From Hysterangium stoloniferum (Eukaryota; Basidiomycota; Agaricomycetes; Hysterangiales; Hysterangiaceae): 64,000 bases of DNA. The first letter of the stretch is position 1. Every line of letters begins with the position of its first letter. The notes below the pieces were generated by a model that saw only the letters and a list, made by a program, of their open reading frames with translations, made no database searches and was not told the origin of the DNA. The stretch is taken from assembly GCA_015178975.1 (NCBI GenBank), contig WHVD01000075.1, positions 349,024 to 413,023 of the forward strand, in the 5' to 3' direction. This document shows positions 23,483 through 34,944 of the stretch, piece after piece. The position numbers were made by a program, and so were the translations under genes.

Positions 23483-24315
23483 TAAGTCTCTATTCCATCG
23501 TCCTGTCAGCCACGCTCCTCTGACAACCAACAACAACTTACTGGCCTACTCGTACAGTCCCGCGAAAAAAAACGCCATATTAATGACCTCCTGGCATCCT
23601 ACGAACTGCTATTTTGCTCTCCCCTGGCATGAGCCAGTTGAGGATTGCCGGGGTTAGGGCGGGTGGCATGGCTGTTGTGCACTCTCCTCATACGCCCCCA
23701 CAGAAAAAGAAAAAGAAAACGCAGTACACTGGCATCTATAAATATATTGGGAGAAAATTAAGATCGTCTTGGCTGTGGCAAGAGATGTGATTTAGTAATG
23801 AGTGTTTGAATTTTATTTATACAGGTCTGATTGAGAGGGGTTAGTAGTCCGCTGAATTACTAACTAAAACAGTGTTCCAGGGTATTTTAAGAATCCACCT
23901 GACGCCGTCACTCGCATCGATTGAAAGCGGTCGTTTTTTCATGGCAGAGTTTTGGCTATAAAGTCGCGATCCTGAGGATTGAACAAAGATCTTGTGGTGA
24001 GAGGCTGAAACAGACAATGTCGGCAAGGATTAGTGAGTCATTGTTGCCGACGGTCTGGCGGGGATGATAGACTTTTAAGTGGGATCCTTTGTAACGTCAC
24101 CATCGTCCATAAATCCAATGCACTTTCCTCCGAGGCTAGTGTTCACAATATGTTCACCGCTGGTCTAAAGAGGGTACAGGGATTATACAAAGCGATTGTA
24201 TGCGCTCTTAAATTCCCTCAACTAAGTAGGTTCCTACAGCTATGAAATCGGCCTCCAGACCGGGTTAGATAAAGGGGGACGATGCTACGCTACTCTTGGT
24301 TGGGATATGTAGACG
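23483..24315. other. Spacer, unit 2
   Basis: Shortened version of 12.78-13.9 kb; a deletion after tcctacgaactg removes most of the coding-like relic seen in units 1 and 3. No gene seen. Confidence 0.5.
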
Positions 24316-26273
24316 TTATCCGAAATGATCAAAAATGTAGTCAGATAGTTCAGAAGGTGAACTATATGTCTCTAACACTGATATCAAGCTCGCATTACAC
24401 GCTACCGACACACCAGTGAAAGGTGCGGCAATTACGCATAAGAAGGAACGAGCGATGAGGACTAAACAATCAAGACGCTCAAGGTGAGGTGGGTTGCTGA
24501 TTGAACGACGCATTGTTTTACAATGGTGAAGGAGACGCAGAAGAATGGCGATGCTATCGAGGCTGCGCACAGTGGTACACGCGGATTCGGGGTCGGAAGA
24601 TCCAGCTATCAGCTGCAGAGTAACCGAGATTATTTGTTCGCCAGACGCTAAGAGTGGCTCATCTGGACTTGTTTGCGTCAAAATCAGACTGGTAGGAGAA
24701 TTTCATGAGAGGAGGTAAGACAATACTGGAAGGTAAACATTGTAAACATACCGTAGGAGGGGCCCAATGAGGGAAGACACCACATTTAGCTGGCTGATGT
24801 GATCGGTGCGAAGTGTGTTGTTGAAGAAGAAGAGTTGCACGGCCCGGGTATCACTGAACAGTAAATATGTGTTAAAATCATCATGAAGTGTCAAGGATGC
24901 AATATTCAAGTGTATGTCGTCCACTATAACCTCCAATACAGCTCCAGCAATATCCCGAAAGCATGCATCTTGTTGTATGCAATTAATGAAAAGCAGTATA
25001 CGCCTTTCATTATATCCATACAACCGTCGTTGCTGGCGATTTTGTCTGTTTTGGTCTTCATCAGCAGGATGCGAAGACGTGATGGCGGACGCACGGTTGT
25101 AACCAGAATTCAAAGTACCCTTTAATCGCAGTCAGCTCCTCTACGGACAGCTGACGCACGTAACAAATATTTTCCACAATCCACATGAGGCCGCAAACGG
25201 GTCGTGAATATTGACTACCAAAGCATGATAAATATCGGGCGAGTTGGACGATAAATGTTGATGCAACCTCATCCAAGTTGGTGTGTAGCGGTGATTCAAT
25301 TACAGTATTATAAAGGGATGACGTGATTGCAGTTGACGTATTATTTCCATCTGACCATTGAGTGCCGGGGCAAGATATCAAGGCCCCAACCCAAGCATGT
25401 CACAAGCTCTGTAGCGTGACTTTTGTTCCTCCGGTATATATTATGTAAACCCACCCAGCAGTCACGTAAGATCGACACGGCCCGTTCTCGAATTTGAGGC
25501 GGGTATGAGGGTCTGTGAAGACATAAGTATTTCGAATATATTCAATGATTGGCGCTGAGTCATCCCTACCTACACAAATCAATGCTCTCTTGAATGAGAC
25601 GTCCCAGTCTTGGCACAGTCAAATACTTTTGTGAGAACCTGTCACGCCCGCCGTACTGATCCAATCTATGCGCAATTCGCTCGTACACCGTCAACTTTGC
25701 CATCAGAGAAGTTTTCTTTGCAATGTAAAGGACTTTCATCCCAACCCTTTCCAAACCAACTCCACCATAATACCCGAGTCCTATTTGAATACTTGCAGAA
25801 GCGGCAACATCCTGTGAGGCGGCTCCCCAGTCTTGACCGTGATATGGGCTCGGCTTGGATGTGGTGTCCGTGGGCCTCCCTGGCATCGTAACAATAAGCG
25901 GTGGGTCATGGTAAGTCGTTTCTCCTTGACACTGAAATGCACGGGATGTCATACAGATTACATGTTAATAGCATTGTACTTTACTCACCAACTCGTCAAC
26001 CCAAACCTCTACATGATTTGCAGACAATGGTATGTGCTGGCCATCATCGGGTGCCAGGTAACATATATCATGGCTGGGTTCATTACAGCTCCATCGTTCT
26101 CGGAGCTTCAACCGGAATCTTTCTCTCATCCCCGTCTCAATGATCTGCTCCCGTTCTTCTGAGCTCAATACACTTGGGGAAATCAACGGTGGTAACTCCT
26201 CAACATCTTCGAGGAGGGCTTCAGTCGTTGCCGAATCGTGATTCCCCAGACTCGCCTCGTTCAAAGTAGACAT
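24316..26273 (-). pseudogene. Gene M copy 2, frameshifted
   Basis: Exons 1 and 2 (26273-25989 and 25931-25570) match copy 1 exactly in length, with the same 57-nt introns (25988-25932 and 25569-25513). Exon 3 carries one extra base in the run of four C at 25,384-25,387 (three in copies 1 and 3), which shifts the frame and brings a stop soon after. Downstream exons remain open and align with the other copies, including a longer C-terminal end (ASLISVLETYSSPS). Without that base the gene would read like copy 3, so the loss looks recent. Confidence 0.7.
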
Positions 26274-26879
26274 TAGTCGTACTTACATTAGAAGGGGGTG
26301 CGGCGCTTTTATGCAGCAGTCAGTCGGAACAGCCTTGTGGCCGTGCCTACACAGGATTTACGGCAGTTCATCCCTGCCTTCGTAAACAAGGTGCCCTCAC
26401 CCCTCCCTCAACCATATAGGCTGCAGTGTACGAAGCTACCTTACTAGTTTCTTACGCCTTCCGCTGAAGGCTCACAGCTTCTAATAATAGTTTGGTCGAT
26501 TGTCACCCTCATAGAATAGTATTTCTGGTGTTCTTGAGCGTCAGAGTTGAAAGTAAAACCGCTGTTCTGTTATTCGAGAATTGACATTGTCATGTATAAT
26601 ATAAATACAGTCCAGAGCGATGCTTCCCGCCTGCTGCCTTCAAGTTGGCGCTGTCAACCTCAGTCTTTATCAGGCGAGATTGCGCGCTATCGTTCTTGCT
26701 CAGAGTCATCTCGTTGGGAGTAGACATTGTTGGACAGCAGTCGTACTGATACCAGGAGGGGACGCAGCCTTTTTTTATGGCGCAGCCAGCCCGAGATTAA
26801 TTTCAAGCTAGTCTTGTGGCGGTGCTTGTACAAGGATACACTGCCGCGGTGAACCCTTTTTGGAGCACCGCAAATCCTT
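26274..26879. repeat. Gene M upstream region with duplicated 5' block, unit 2
   Basis: Holds the TATA-like box of copy 2 near 26.31 kb and the diverged second copy of the start region near 26.70-26.80 kb, as in unit 1. Confidence 0.55.
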
Positions 26880-27731
26880 CCCAAGGAGATAAACTTTGAT
26901 ATGAATTTTGTTTTGTACCAAACCTTACTTAAAATATAGATATGTTAGGTCATACAAAGATGGGATTAAAGGTAACCTTTAGGTTGAATTTAACAGCATT
27001 TTGTTTACTGCATAAAATGAGTCATTTTAAGACAACATTAAAAGGAAACAAGAGTTGAAAATTAAATAAACATTTGCAAGACTAAAACTATGGCATTTTA
27101 TATCTAATTTCAGGAGTACTTAACTCCCATTCTTAAAGGTGTCCTTTCGTGTTGTGTTAATAAATTTAGTAATACGATTTTAGGGTACGTCAAAATGAAC
27201 TATTTAGTCAATGGATTTGAAATGTTTCTCAAATTTAGAATTTTGCACATTACAAAACTCATCGTGCTCTATGCATCATTCTGGAGATAATCTTTGTGCG
27301 AAATCGCAAAACAAAAGTTGCATGATTTGATTGTTACATGTTGAGATGTTGAGCGGCCATTAGTGGTGAGCACAAATATGAGGAAAGGAATTACTGGCAA
27401 GTAACTACATCTGAAGCAATAGCAGTGATACACATAGTAGTATTATACTAAACTTTGGGATTCATGGTCTTGTTAGCCAAAACCGGTGTGTTTGTGTCGA
27501 CAATGAGTCTCAGAATATTTACTATTAGATCTCAGATAGGTGTCCCCAAGTATAATTATTGCAATGTGCAACCACTATAGTAAGATGCACTTGAATGAAA
27601 TGTTCTAGACGCTGTTATCCAGTGTTGAAAACACTTTCCTTAAGTGTACAAACACTGAAGGAGAAGCTCGCAGGACACGCAGAATACTGCCACTTCCCTA
27701 CAATGTAATATCAATTTATAAAATCAGCTAA
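26880..27731. other. AT-rich spacer, unit 2
   Basis: Counterpart of 16.38-17.2 kb, with many small substitutions and short indels. No gene seen. Confidence 0.6.
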
Positions 27732-28259
27732 ATGACGATATATCACACATTTTGTCGGCGCCGAAGCATGGTTGGCTTCGGGGGCAGGTCAACTTCGGTC
27801 TGTGCCAGGAACAGCTGCAAGTCAACCAGAATCTTAATCCCACCGACATGTTCGGAACTGAACATGCAGTTGCAATCGAAAATTATTAAGCCGTGGATTT
27901 TTTCAGATAAATCTATAATCCTCGTTTTCAATCGACAAATGAATCTAGCCTTGCTTTTCCAGGTTGCGGAAGGATTCTTTACATTTGTAGAGCAGCCTTC
28001 CAGTGTGAAGAAGCTGCTATCGTTTATTGGCGAGCGCTCATTGAAACACACACTGGTTCTCCCTGGGACGCCCGGAAATAGTAGTGCTTTCCTTGAATCG
28101 GCAGATGTAGCCCGGGATCGGGATTTCAAGGTCAAGGGCTGTTTGGCTAACGGGGCAATTCTATCTGTGACCATTGACAGGAAAATACAAGCTCCCACGA
28201 CCATACCCTATAACCAAGGACTGAACAGCGAATTATGTGAATATAAGATACCCGTCTAA
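27732..28259. other. Open segment of unclear strand, unit 2
   Basis: This is the longest open version of the block at 17.45 kb: 175 codons on + (27,732-28,259) and 153 codons on - (28,204-27,743) overlap. Only one, if either, can be real. Units 1 and 3 break both frames, which argues against selection on either. Confidence 0.25.
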
Positions 28260-28468
28260 ATCCTCACTGTTTCTTGTCGCTGGTACACGCATGTTATTAT
28301 ATTTACGATAATCCGTGATTTAGAAGAGGTGTCGACATTGGCACTCTCATGCTGGACAAAGTCTTCCCACGCTAGGATCCGTTGTACACCTTTGCTTGCT
28401 TTTTTAGATCTGCCCGGGTACCCATGTTGCTCGCGATGCGAGGAACCTTGAGGTGTAAATGCATGACT

Positions 28469-29458
28469 TCATTTTATTTCATTTCCACTGGATCGGGATT
28501 TGTGTAGTCCCAAGTCTTCCCGAATCAATGTGTACACATTACCAACCACCTCATTCGCAAGTCTCTCATTAAGAATGAACTTCTGCACAAATCTCTCGAT
28601 GGTCTCCTTACTGACGCCGCCTTCACCCCACACCTTCGCCAGCTTCTCCCCCATTTTCGTTGCGATATTCATATAAGGTTAGGAGAAGCAGAAAGTCTGC
28701 ATCGGGCTTAAAAAAAAGAAACCTACAAAAGGAATTCCCAGGTCCAACAGTGTCGATATCATCTCCCACACGTGCTCGGACTCAGAAAACACTGCCAAAT
28801 GCAATCTATGGTGTTCAGAACACCGTAAGGATTTGAAATGAAGCAAGCAAATAATCACAGATATAAACCAAAGAATGCTTCCCGTATTTCTCGAAGGCCA
28901 TCTCTATATTCGCATCAGAGCTACTCGTGGATGGCATTGTAGTTAAGCGTGGCGTAGGGGTGGTACCCAGCTCAGCCGTGACTCCCGCCGGGACAAGCGC
29001 AGGTGCGACCTTCAGCAGTTCATGTCCTGTCCCACTCACTGACCCTGTCCCTTTCAAGTGTCCATTGCCCGCGGGGCGTGATGCGTTGGCATTGTCGCCA
29101 AATTCAATGTCACCTATCTCACTCCGACACGAAAGAAGTCTCGGCCGTCTTGGACGAGCCATTCGTGAACAGCGCGCCCGTTAATGGGTTCGTATGCTTC
29201 GCAGCCAAGTGAGAGTGCACCTGATGCGAGTTGTAGGGAGCGTTAGCCCGAAGTTTCGTATGAACACACAGAGATATTGAGCGCAATCCTTAGGGAGCGG
29301 TTACCTTTGTGAATTACCCATGGAATTCGGGATGGCGAGCGGGGATCTTGAGGGTGCCAATCGTAGTGTAGCGATCCGGCAAACCGGGAACTTTGATGAT
29401 TGGGCCGCCGCAGGATCTGTAGACGTAGAATTAAAGCAATATAAGACGTCAGATACAA
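28469..29458 (-). pseudogene. Gene N relic, unit 2
   Basis: Keeps the stretch MAFEKYGKHSLVYICDYLL and GNGHLKGTGSVSGTGHELL, plus an additional open piece at 28,672-28,469 (EKLAKVWGEGGVSKETIERF) that looks coding. Frame changes between pieces prevent a single model. Function unknown. Confidence 0.4.
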
Positions 29459-29589
29459 TAAATATTCAGGTTTTGTTTTATGTCTTTTTCATCAAAAGGT
29501 GGACAGGGTACCTCAGCCGCAGCACCCTCTAGATGGGAGATACAGTGAGAAGTAAATAAGATAAATTCTCAAGAGTAATAACCTTACAT

Positions 29590-29990
29590 TGGCGATGACA
29601 AATGTCAAAGGTTTCTCAAGCAGACAGGAGCACAAAGAGGACGGACACGCTGCCCATATTCAAAGAGATAGCATGGTACAGGCATCAAGACGAGATGTGC
29701 ACGTGGAATCGTTGGACGACGTCTCAGCTATCCTATACGAGCAGGAGCGATGATCCACGTTATGCTTCGCGATTTTGGAAGACGTTACGCTAATTGCCGA
29801 CTTCCCGTCCGAATGCGAAGCACGGATGTCAGCCTCGGATCGCCAGACGATCATGCCGTCTAGCTTGCTTCAGCCGGTCTTCGTCAGGCCATGGATAACT
29901 ATGCGACTCCCTCTTAACCAATTCCTCTGGCAACCCAGACTCCCTTGAAACCCATTGGATTTTCGTATTTGCAACTATTCGTGCTCCCTT
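29590..29990 (+). pseudogene. Coding-like relic before the C-terminal relic, unit 2
   Basis: Same block as 19.25-19.61 kb; the frame with SRRDVHVESLDDVSAILYEQ is clearest here and at 40.37 kb. Function unknown. Confidence 0.3.
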
Positions 29991-30009
29991 GTACCCATAA
30001 TCCCGGAGT

Positions 30010-31140
30010 ATCCACGGACGTATGGATTATCAGGGAGCCAACTGTAATCCACACGTTCAATGATTGGTCTTCAATAGGTTGGTTTCAAGTCGCACGCCGC
30101 TTTCTAAGCCCATGCTCAACTTCAGCAATACCAAGCACACGCTCCTGCCTCCACTCATCCCCTCATCCCAGATGATGATGAAGACCGCTTTTCCTTTAGC
30201 AAATACATACTATCGCCGCAGGCTCAGAACCAGATCCAAACATCAAGTCCGAAGCAAGCTCCCGGTGCAATTCCCCGTCTAGGTACCAGCAGCGGTATTA
30301 ACATGAAAATATCCATAGCCTTCAATACTAGCAACAACATGCCCGTCAATACCCTATCTCACCGCCTTTTGACATGCCCTCTCTCACTGGACCCTGTGAA
30401 TTAGAGACTATGCGTCATCGACGAGTGCAAGTGTTAGTGGGATCGGAGGTGGGGACTTTATGTTTGCAGCAACAGCAGGGGCCAGAGGGCCAAGGTCTAA
30501 TGGGATATTGCTCACAGCATCGGCGCCAGTCTTGGGGCCGAGTGCATTGAGGTCAACTGCGTATCCGCATAGCGTTTCAAGTACCACTGGGGCCAGGGGC
30601 GAAGCAGGCGGCACGGGTCCGACCACAGTAGTCGCAGGTATCCCCACAATCGCAATCCAATCCCAGCATAGCCAGGTCCACAAGCGAACTTCCAGCGCCG
30701 CACCGCAACACTAACTACACGTCCAATCTTGTTCCCAATCTCAACCCCACTTCAAGCGACAACAACGACAACATATCAGCCTCACGACACCTTGGCAAAA
30801 GACCCTTCCAAACCCTCGCAGCCGCAGTCGCAATCGCATACTTGATCACAACTCCAACCACAATTGCGACCCGGACTGGTCCTTTTGCTCTCTACGCCTG
30901 CACGGATTGCGGTTGAAGGGCACTAACTGCTGCTGGGCAACAGGCTCAGGCGCAGCGGCAGAGTCAAGCGGCGAAACGATCAAAATTAACAACCACATCG
31001 TCATCAATCTCCAGGTGCTAGTGTAAGGAGTATTGTGCCTGCGCCTGCATTAAGGCAGGGTAGGGTGGAAGTGGGGACAGGTGAGTTGGATGTACATTCA
31101 GATCCAGAGGTTGTGAAGCTCACTATGGACTATGTTGTTT
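30010..31140 (+). pseudogene. Transcription-factor C-terminal relic, unit 2/3 border
   Basis: Contains KPMLNFSNTKHTLLPPLIP-type, Gly-rich and Q/N-rich pieces in the same order as 8.02-8.99 kb, with frame breaks. No preceding MHR. Confidence 0.65.
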
Positions 31141-31390
31141 GTGTTTGTGTTTGCAGGGGCAGTGGATGAGCGTGTAGTGAAAGGAACGGGAGTGACGAAG
31201 AGGTGCCTTGGGATGAAGAGTTGGAGAGGAAGTAAAGGAAGGTTGTAGGTGAGAAGGAAGAACAGTGCGAGGAACCAACACAAAAACATCAAGCTGGAGA
31301 TCGACAAAATCATCTCGTTTGTGCTATAAAACCTATTCCCTCCACCGCTCATTCCACCACCTACACACGCTCCCCTCTCGTTCTGCGCCG

Positions 31391-32290
31391 ATGGGTATGT
31401 TTGCGCGGCTTAGTCTCAAAAGAGGCATGTGTTGTTTCGAAACCCGGTTCTTCAACATCAACGTCATCATCAACAATAAAAAGTGAAGAATGTTCCGAGG
31501 CCAAGCTGAAACGCGCCGCTACCTATGACGAAGACGACTTTGAACGGAATTCGAATCTGCAACCAACGAAGGATTTGGTATTGCTTCGACAGGTTATCTC
31601 GCCCCAGGGCCTGCTTCCAACCTCGCACCGAAGGGTCTTGGGAACGCGCGGTGCTCCGCCCGCTATTCTCTCGAGTGGGTTAGTGGATTCAGAGACTGCA
31701 AAGGAGTTGTTTGATATGTGAGTGCCTCGTGATCCTAGGTTTTTCGATATTCGGTGTTGACTTTTCCTTTTCCAATGGTGGTAGATAGGTTAGCGTAAGC
31801 AATGTTTATCCTTCTTCCTTTCAAAAGACGAATGTTTATAGTGCTTTCTGCTAATTGTCAGTACTTCGTATCCATCCTAAACCACGTTCTCCACACTGTC
31901 CAAAGCGGTCTACGAACGGGATCTGTTCCTCTTCACCGCCGGTAAGTCCTTTCCCACTTCTTTCCCTTCCAGCCTTCTTTCTAATACAACTCGTATAGAC
32001 ATGCTAACCCCATAGACAGTTCTAGCAATCTCATCTCGCTACCTCCCCTCCTGCCCAAGACTCCACAACATCGCCATGAACTTCCCTGAATACGCAGCAG
32101 CAACAGCTTCATCGATGGCGTGAAGAGCGTTGAGATGGGGGGAGGATAGGAGTTGGTTTTATGGGGCGGTTAGTCGGGTTTCTTTCTTTCTTCTCTTTTG
32201 CTTGCTTTCATCCTTTCCTTTGCTCCGGACTTTTCCGTTGTGACGGGAAGGTTTTGTAGTGCGTTTTTACTAATGGTACGTTATGCCCCT
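31391..32290 (+). pseudogene. Transcription-factor N-terminal/MHR relic, unit 3
   Basis: The ATG at 31,391 sits about 65 bp after a ctataaaacct TATA-like box. The frame shifts within the first 15 codons because of an extra A. The acidic run YDEDDFERNSN and SSGLVDSETAKELFDM are readable in another frame, and MHR fragments follow to about 32.13 kb. The middle exons are deleted at the same place as in units 1 and 4. Confidence 0.65.
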
Positions 32291-33665
32291 TGTAGTGCTC
32301 ATTTGACTCAGTCAATGGGTCGAGGCCACACTTCCCATCAATGCAACAGCTGCATATTTGCCTTTTTCGGACAGATACACCGGAGTCGCGCTAGATCTTG
32401 AGAATCATACCCTGCAACAACTTCGTCGCATGCGCGATCACCAACTCTTCAGCGCTGCAAGGGTGGGCACGAGATTGATGAACCTGCGGCTGCCGGACAC
32501 GGACGGGGTGCAGGAAGCTGTTTAGAGACTTGCGAGACACAACCGTGAAACCGTGAACTCAGCTCGTCGCGATCGCGATCGCGCTTAGCGTGCGTGTTCT
32601 TGACTTTGGTTCTGCAGGATAGTGACAATAACCTGTACAGAAGGCTCAGAGTCAGGTTGCCCAACCGTACTCGTAGAAGCGCCTGGTTTACACTGATTGC
32701 GGCCCCGCTGCGAGTTTCTCCACTGGCATGGGAAAAGGCGCTGCGTCCCGCTTCCCAAGATTGCATAGCCGGAACCAGTCTTGACTGACAGGTAGAAACG
32801 CCGTTTGTGGTGGGCGCGACGATAACGGTGTCGGGTTGATTTCCACTTGTAGTGATTTTGCAGTAAAATGATATTGGACTGACGTTGGCGTTGGGGCATA
32901 CAGTGAACAAACGCCAAGGTGCAGTATGAGAGCAGACATGCCCAGAATGATGTGTCCGCTTCAACCCACCATAACAAATGTTAAATAATGTCTATCGTCA
33001 AGTCGATCTTCGATTATCTAAGATGAGCTAAATTTTGGGTGCCTTGACACGAATCCTGGTGTTATTAGAAACCAAGGGGCGGCGGCAAATCCTCACAGTC
33101 GGAGTCATCCCAAACACCAATCACATAAATTCATTCACATCCCATTCCAAGCTAGACTTTCTTAGACGGAAATATTACACCTCTTTTTCAATATGCGCGT
33201 AGTCCGCGGGGTTTGCAGGTCCACGCTAGATGTGTAGATGCATATACGAAGGAACAAGACACTCCTCGAACATCCTTTTCCATCCCGAGTTAGATCGGGT
33301 ATGGGACCTCTTCCTCCTCCATGTTTATCTATGCTATTGGAGAATAGGATGGCAGTGGCAGCGCTATCTCCTTTTCCCTCCTTTTCCCTCTGCGCATAAT
33401 CGGTGGTTCGCATCCGTACGTGAGGCAATTGTGCGAGTGCGGACTCTTCGACCATGCCATTCCAACCTGAGCACTTGGGTGCATCGGGGTACGCAGATGC
33501 ACATAAGGTGTATGTGCCAGTTTTGGATCGTTCCACCTCACCCCATTATATCACTCCCAGCGTACGATCTTGCGGCGACGTCCCTTCCTCCGGCTAATTA
33601 CGTCCTGCCTCGACACTCAAATAGTGGTGGATGCGTCTGTTTAAACGCTCTTTATCACCTTTTTA
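32291..33665. repeat. Unit-specific and low-complexity segments, unit 3
   Basis: Counterpart of 11.06-12.53 kb in normal orientation, with a deletion near 32.44 kb that removes the middle of the first block. No gene called. Confidence 0.6.
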
Positions 33666-33911
33666 TTGTTTCTATTTACTCTCTCTTCTCTTCTTTTAAT
33701 CCCTTATTCTATTCCCCCCGCTTTCTTTTCGGAATCCACTCAGAATCGTACTAGCCTTCTTCTCTGGATGAATGTGTATTCCCCCTGCCCTCCTACCCAC
33801 AAACCCAACAACCACCCAGCTTTCGACGCTGTCAAACCACGACGCTATGCTGTGTTGTTAAAGGCAGAAAGCCGCAGGCACCAAGTGTGGGGGAGGCGTT
33901 ATTCGCTATGA
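33666..33911 (+). CDS. Hypothetical 81-aa ORF, unit 3
   Basis: Third equal-length copy, starting MFLFTLSSLLLIPYSIP. The only notable change near the hydrophobic stretch is a Phe for Leu. Coding status is unproven. Confidence 0.3.
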   Translation: MFLFTLSSLLLIPYSIPPAFFSESTQNRTSLLLWMNVYSPCPPTHKPNNHPAFDAVKPRRYAVLLKAESRRHQVWGRRYSL

Positions 33912-34944
33912 TGAGTCTCTATTCCAGTCATCCACGCTCCTCTCACAACTAACAACAACAACTTACTGACCCACTCGTACAGTCCCGCGAAAAGAAACGC
34001 CATATTAATGACCTCCTGGCATCCTACGAACTGTCGCCGTACGCTACAACTATCGCGCTCGCGGGTGGAAATATCCTTGAAGTGTTTGAGGGCGGAGGTG
34101 TCGGTAGCCGTTTCAGGGAAAAAACAAATTTGGTAGATGGTCACATTGGGAAGAATTCAACGGAAGCTAAATGATTCTCCGGGAATTCTTTCATGATAAG
34201 CTATACGCAAAAATGTCTCTCCGTCTGGGGGGGATGAAGAATACTCTATTTCGCTCTCCCCTGGCATGAGCCAGTTGAGGATTGCCGGGGTTTGGGCGGG
34301 TGGCATGGCTGTTGTTCCCTCTCATACGCCACACAGATAAAGAAAAAGAAAACGCAGTACGCTGGCATCTATAAATATATTGGGAGAAAATTAAGATCGG
34401 CGTGGCTGTGGCAAGAGATGTGATTTAGTAATGAGTGTTTAAATGTTATTTATACAGATCTGATTGAGAGGAGTAGTAGCAGCCCGCTGAATCACTAACT
34501 AAAACAGTGCTCCAGGGTACTTTAACAATCCACCTGACACCGTCCCTCGCATCGATTGAAAGCGGTCGTTTTTTCATGGCAGAGTTTTGGCTATGAAGTG
34601 GCGATCCTGAGGATTGAACAAAGCGCTTGAATCAGACAAATGTCGGCATGGATTAGTGAGTGATTGTTGGCGACGGTCTGGCGGGGATGATAAACTTTAA
34701 GTGGGATCCTTTGTAACGTTACCATCGTCCATAGATCCAATGCACTCTCCTCCGAGGCTAGTGTTCACAATATGTTCACCGCTAGTCTAAAGAGGTTACA
34801 GGGATTATATAAAGCGAATGTATGCGCTCTTAAATTCACCAAACTAAGTAGGTTCCTACAGCTATGAAATCCGCCTCCAGAGCGGGTTAGATAAAGGGCA
34901 ACGATGCTGGTTTGGTTGGGATATGTAGGCGATATCCGAGATGA
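33912..34944. other. Spacer, unit 3
   Basis: Counterpart of 12.78-13.9 kb, with the relic around cgccgtacgctacaac present but out of frame. No gene seen. Confidence 0.5.
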
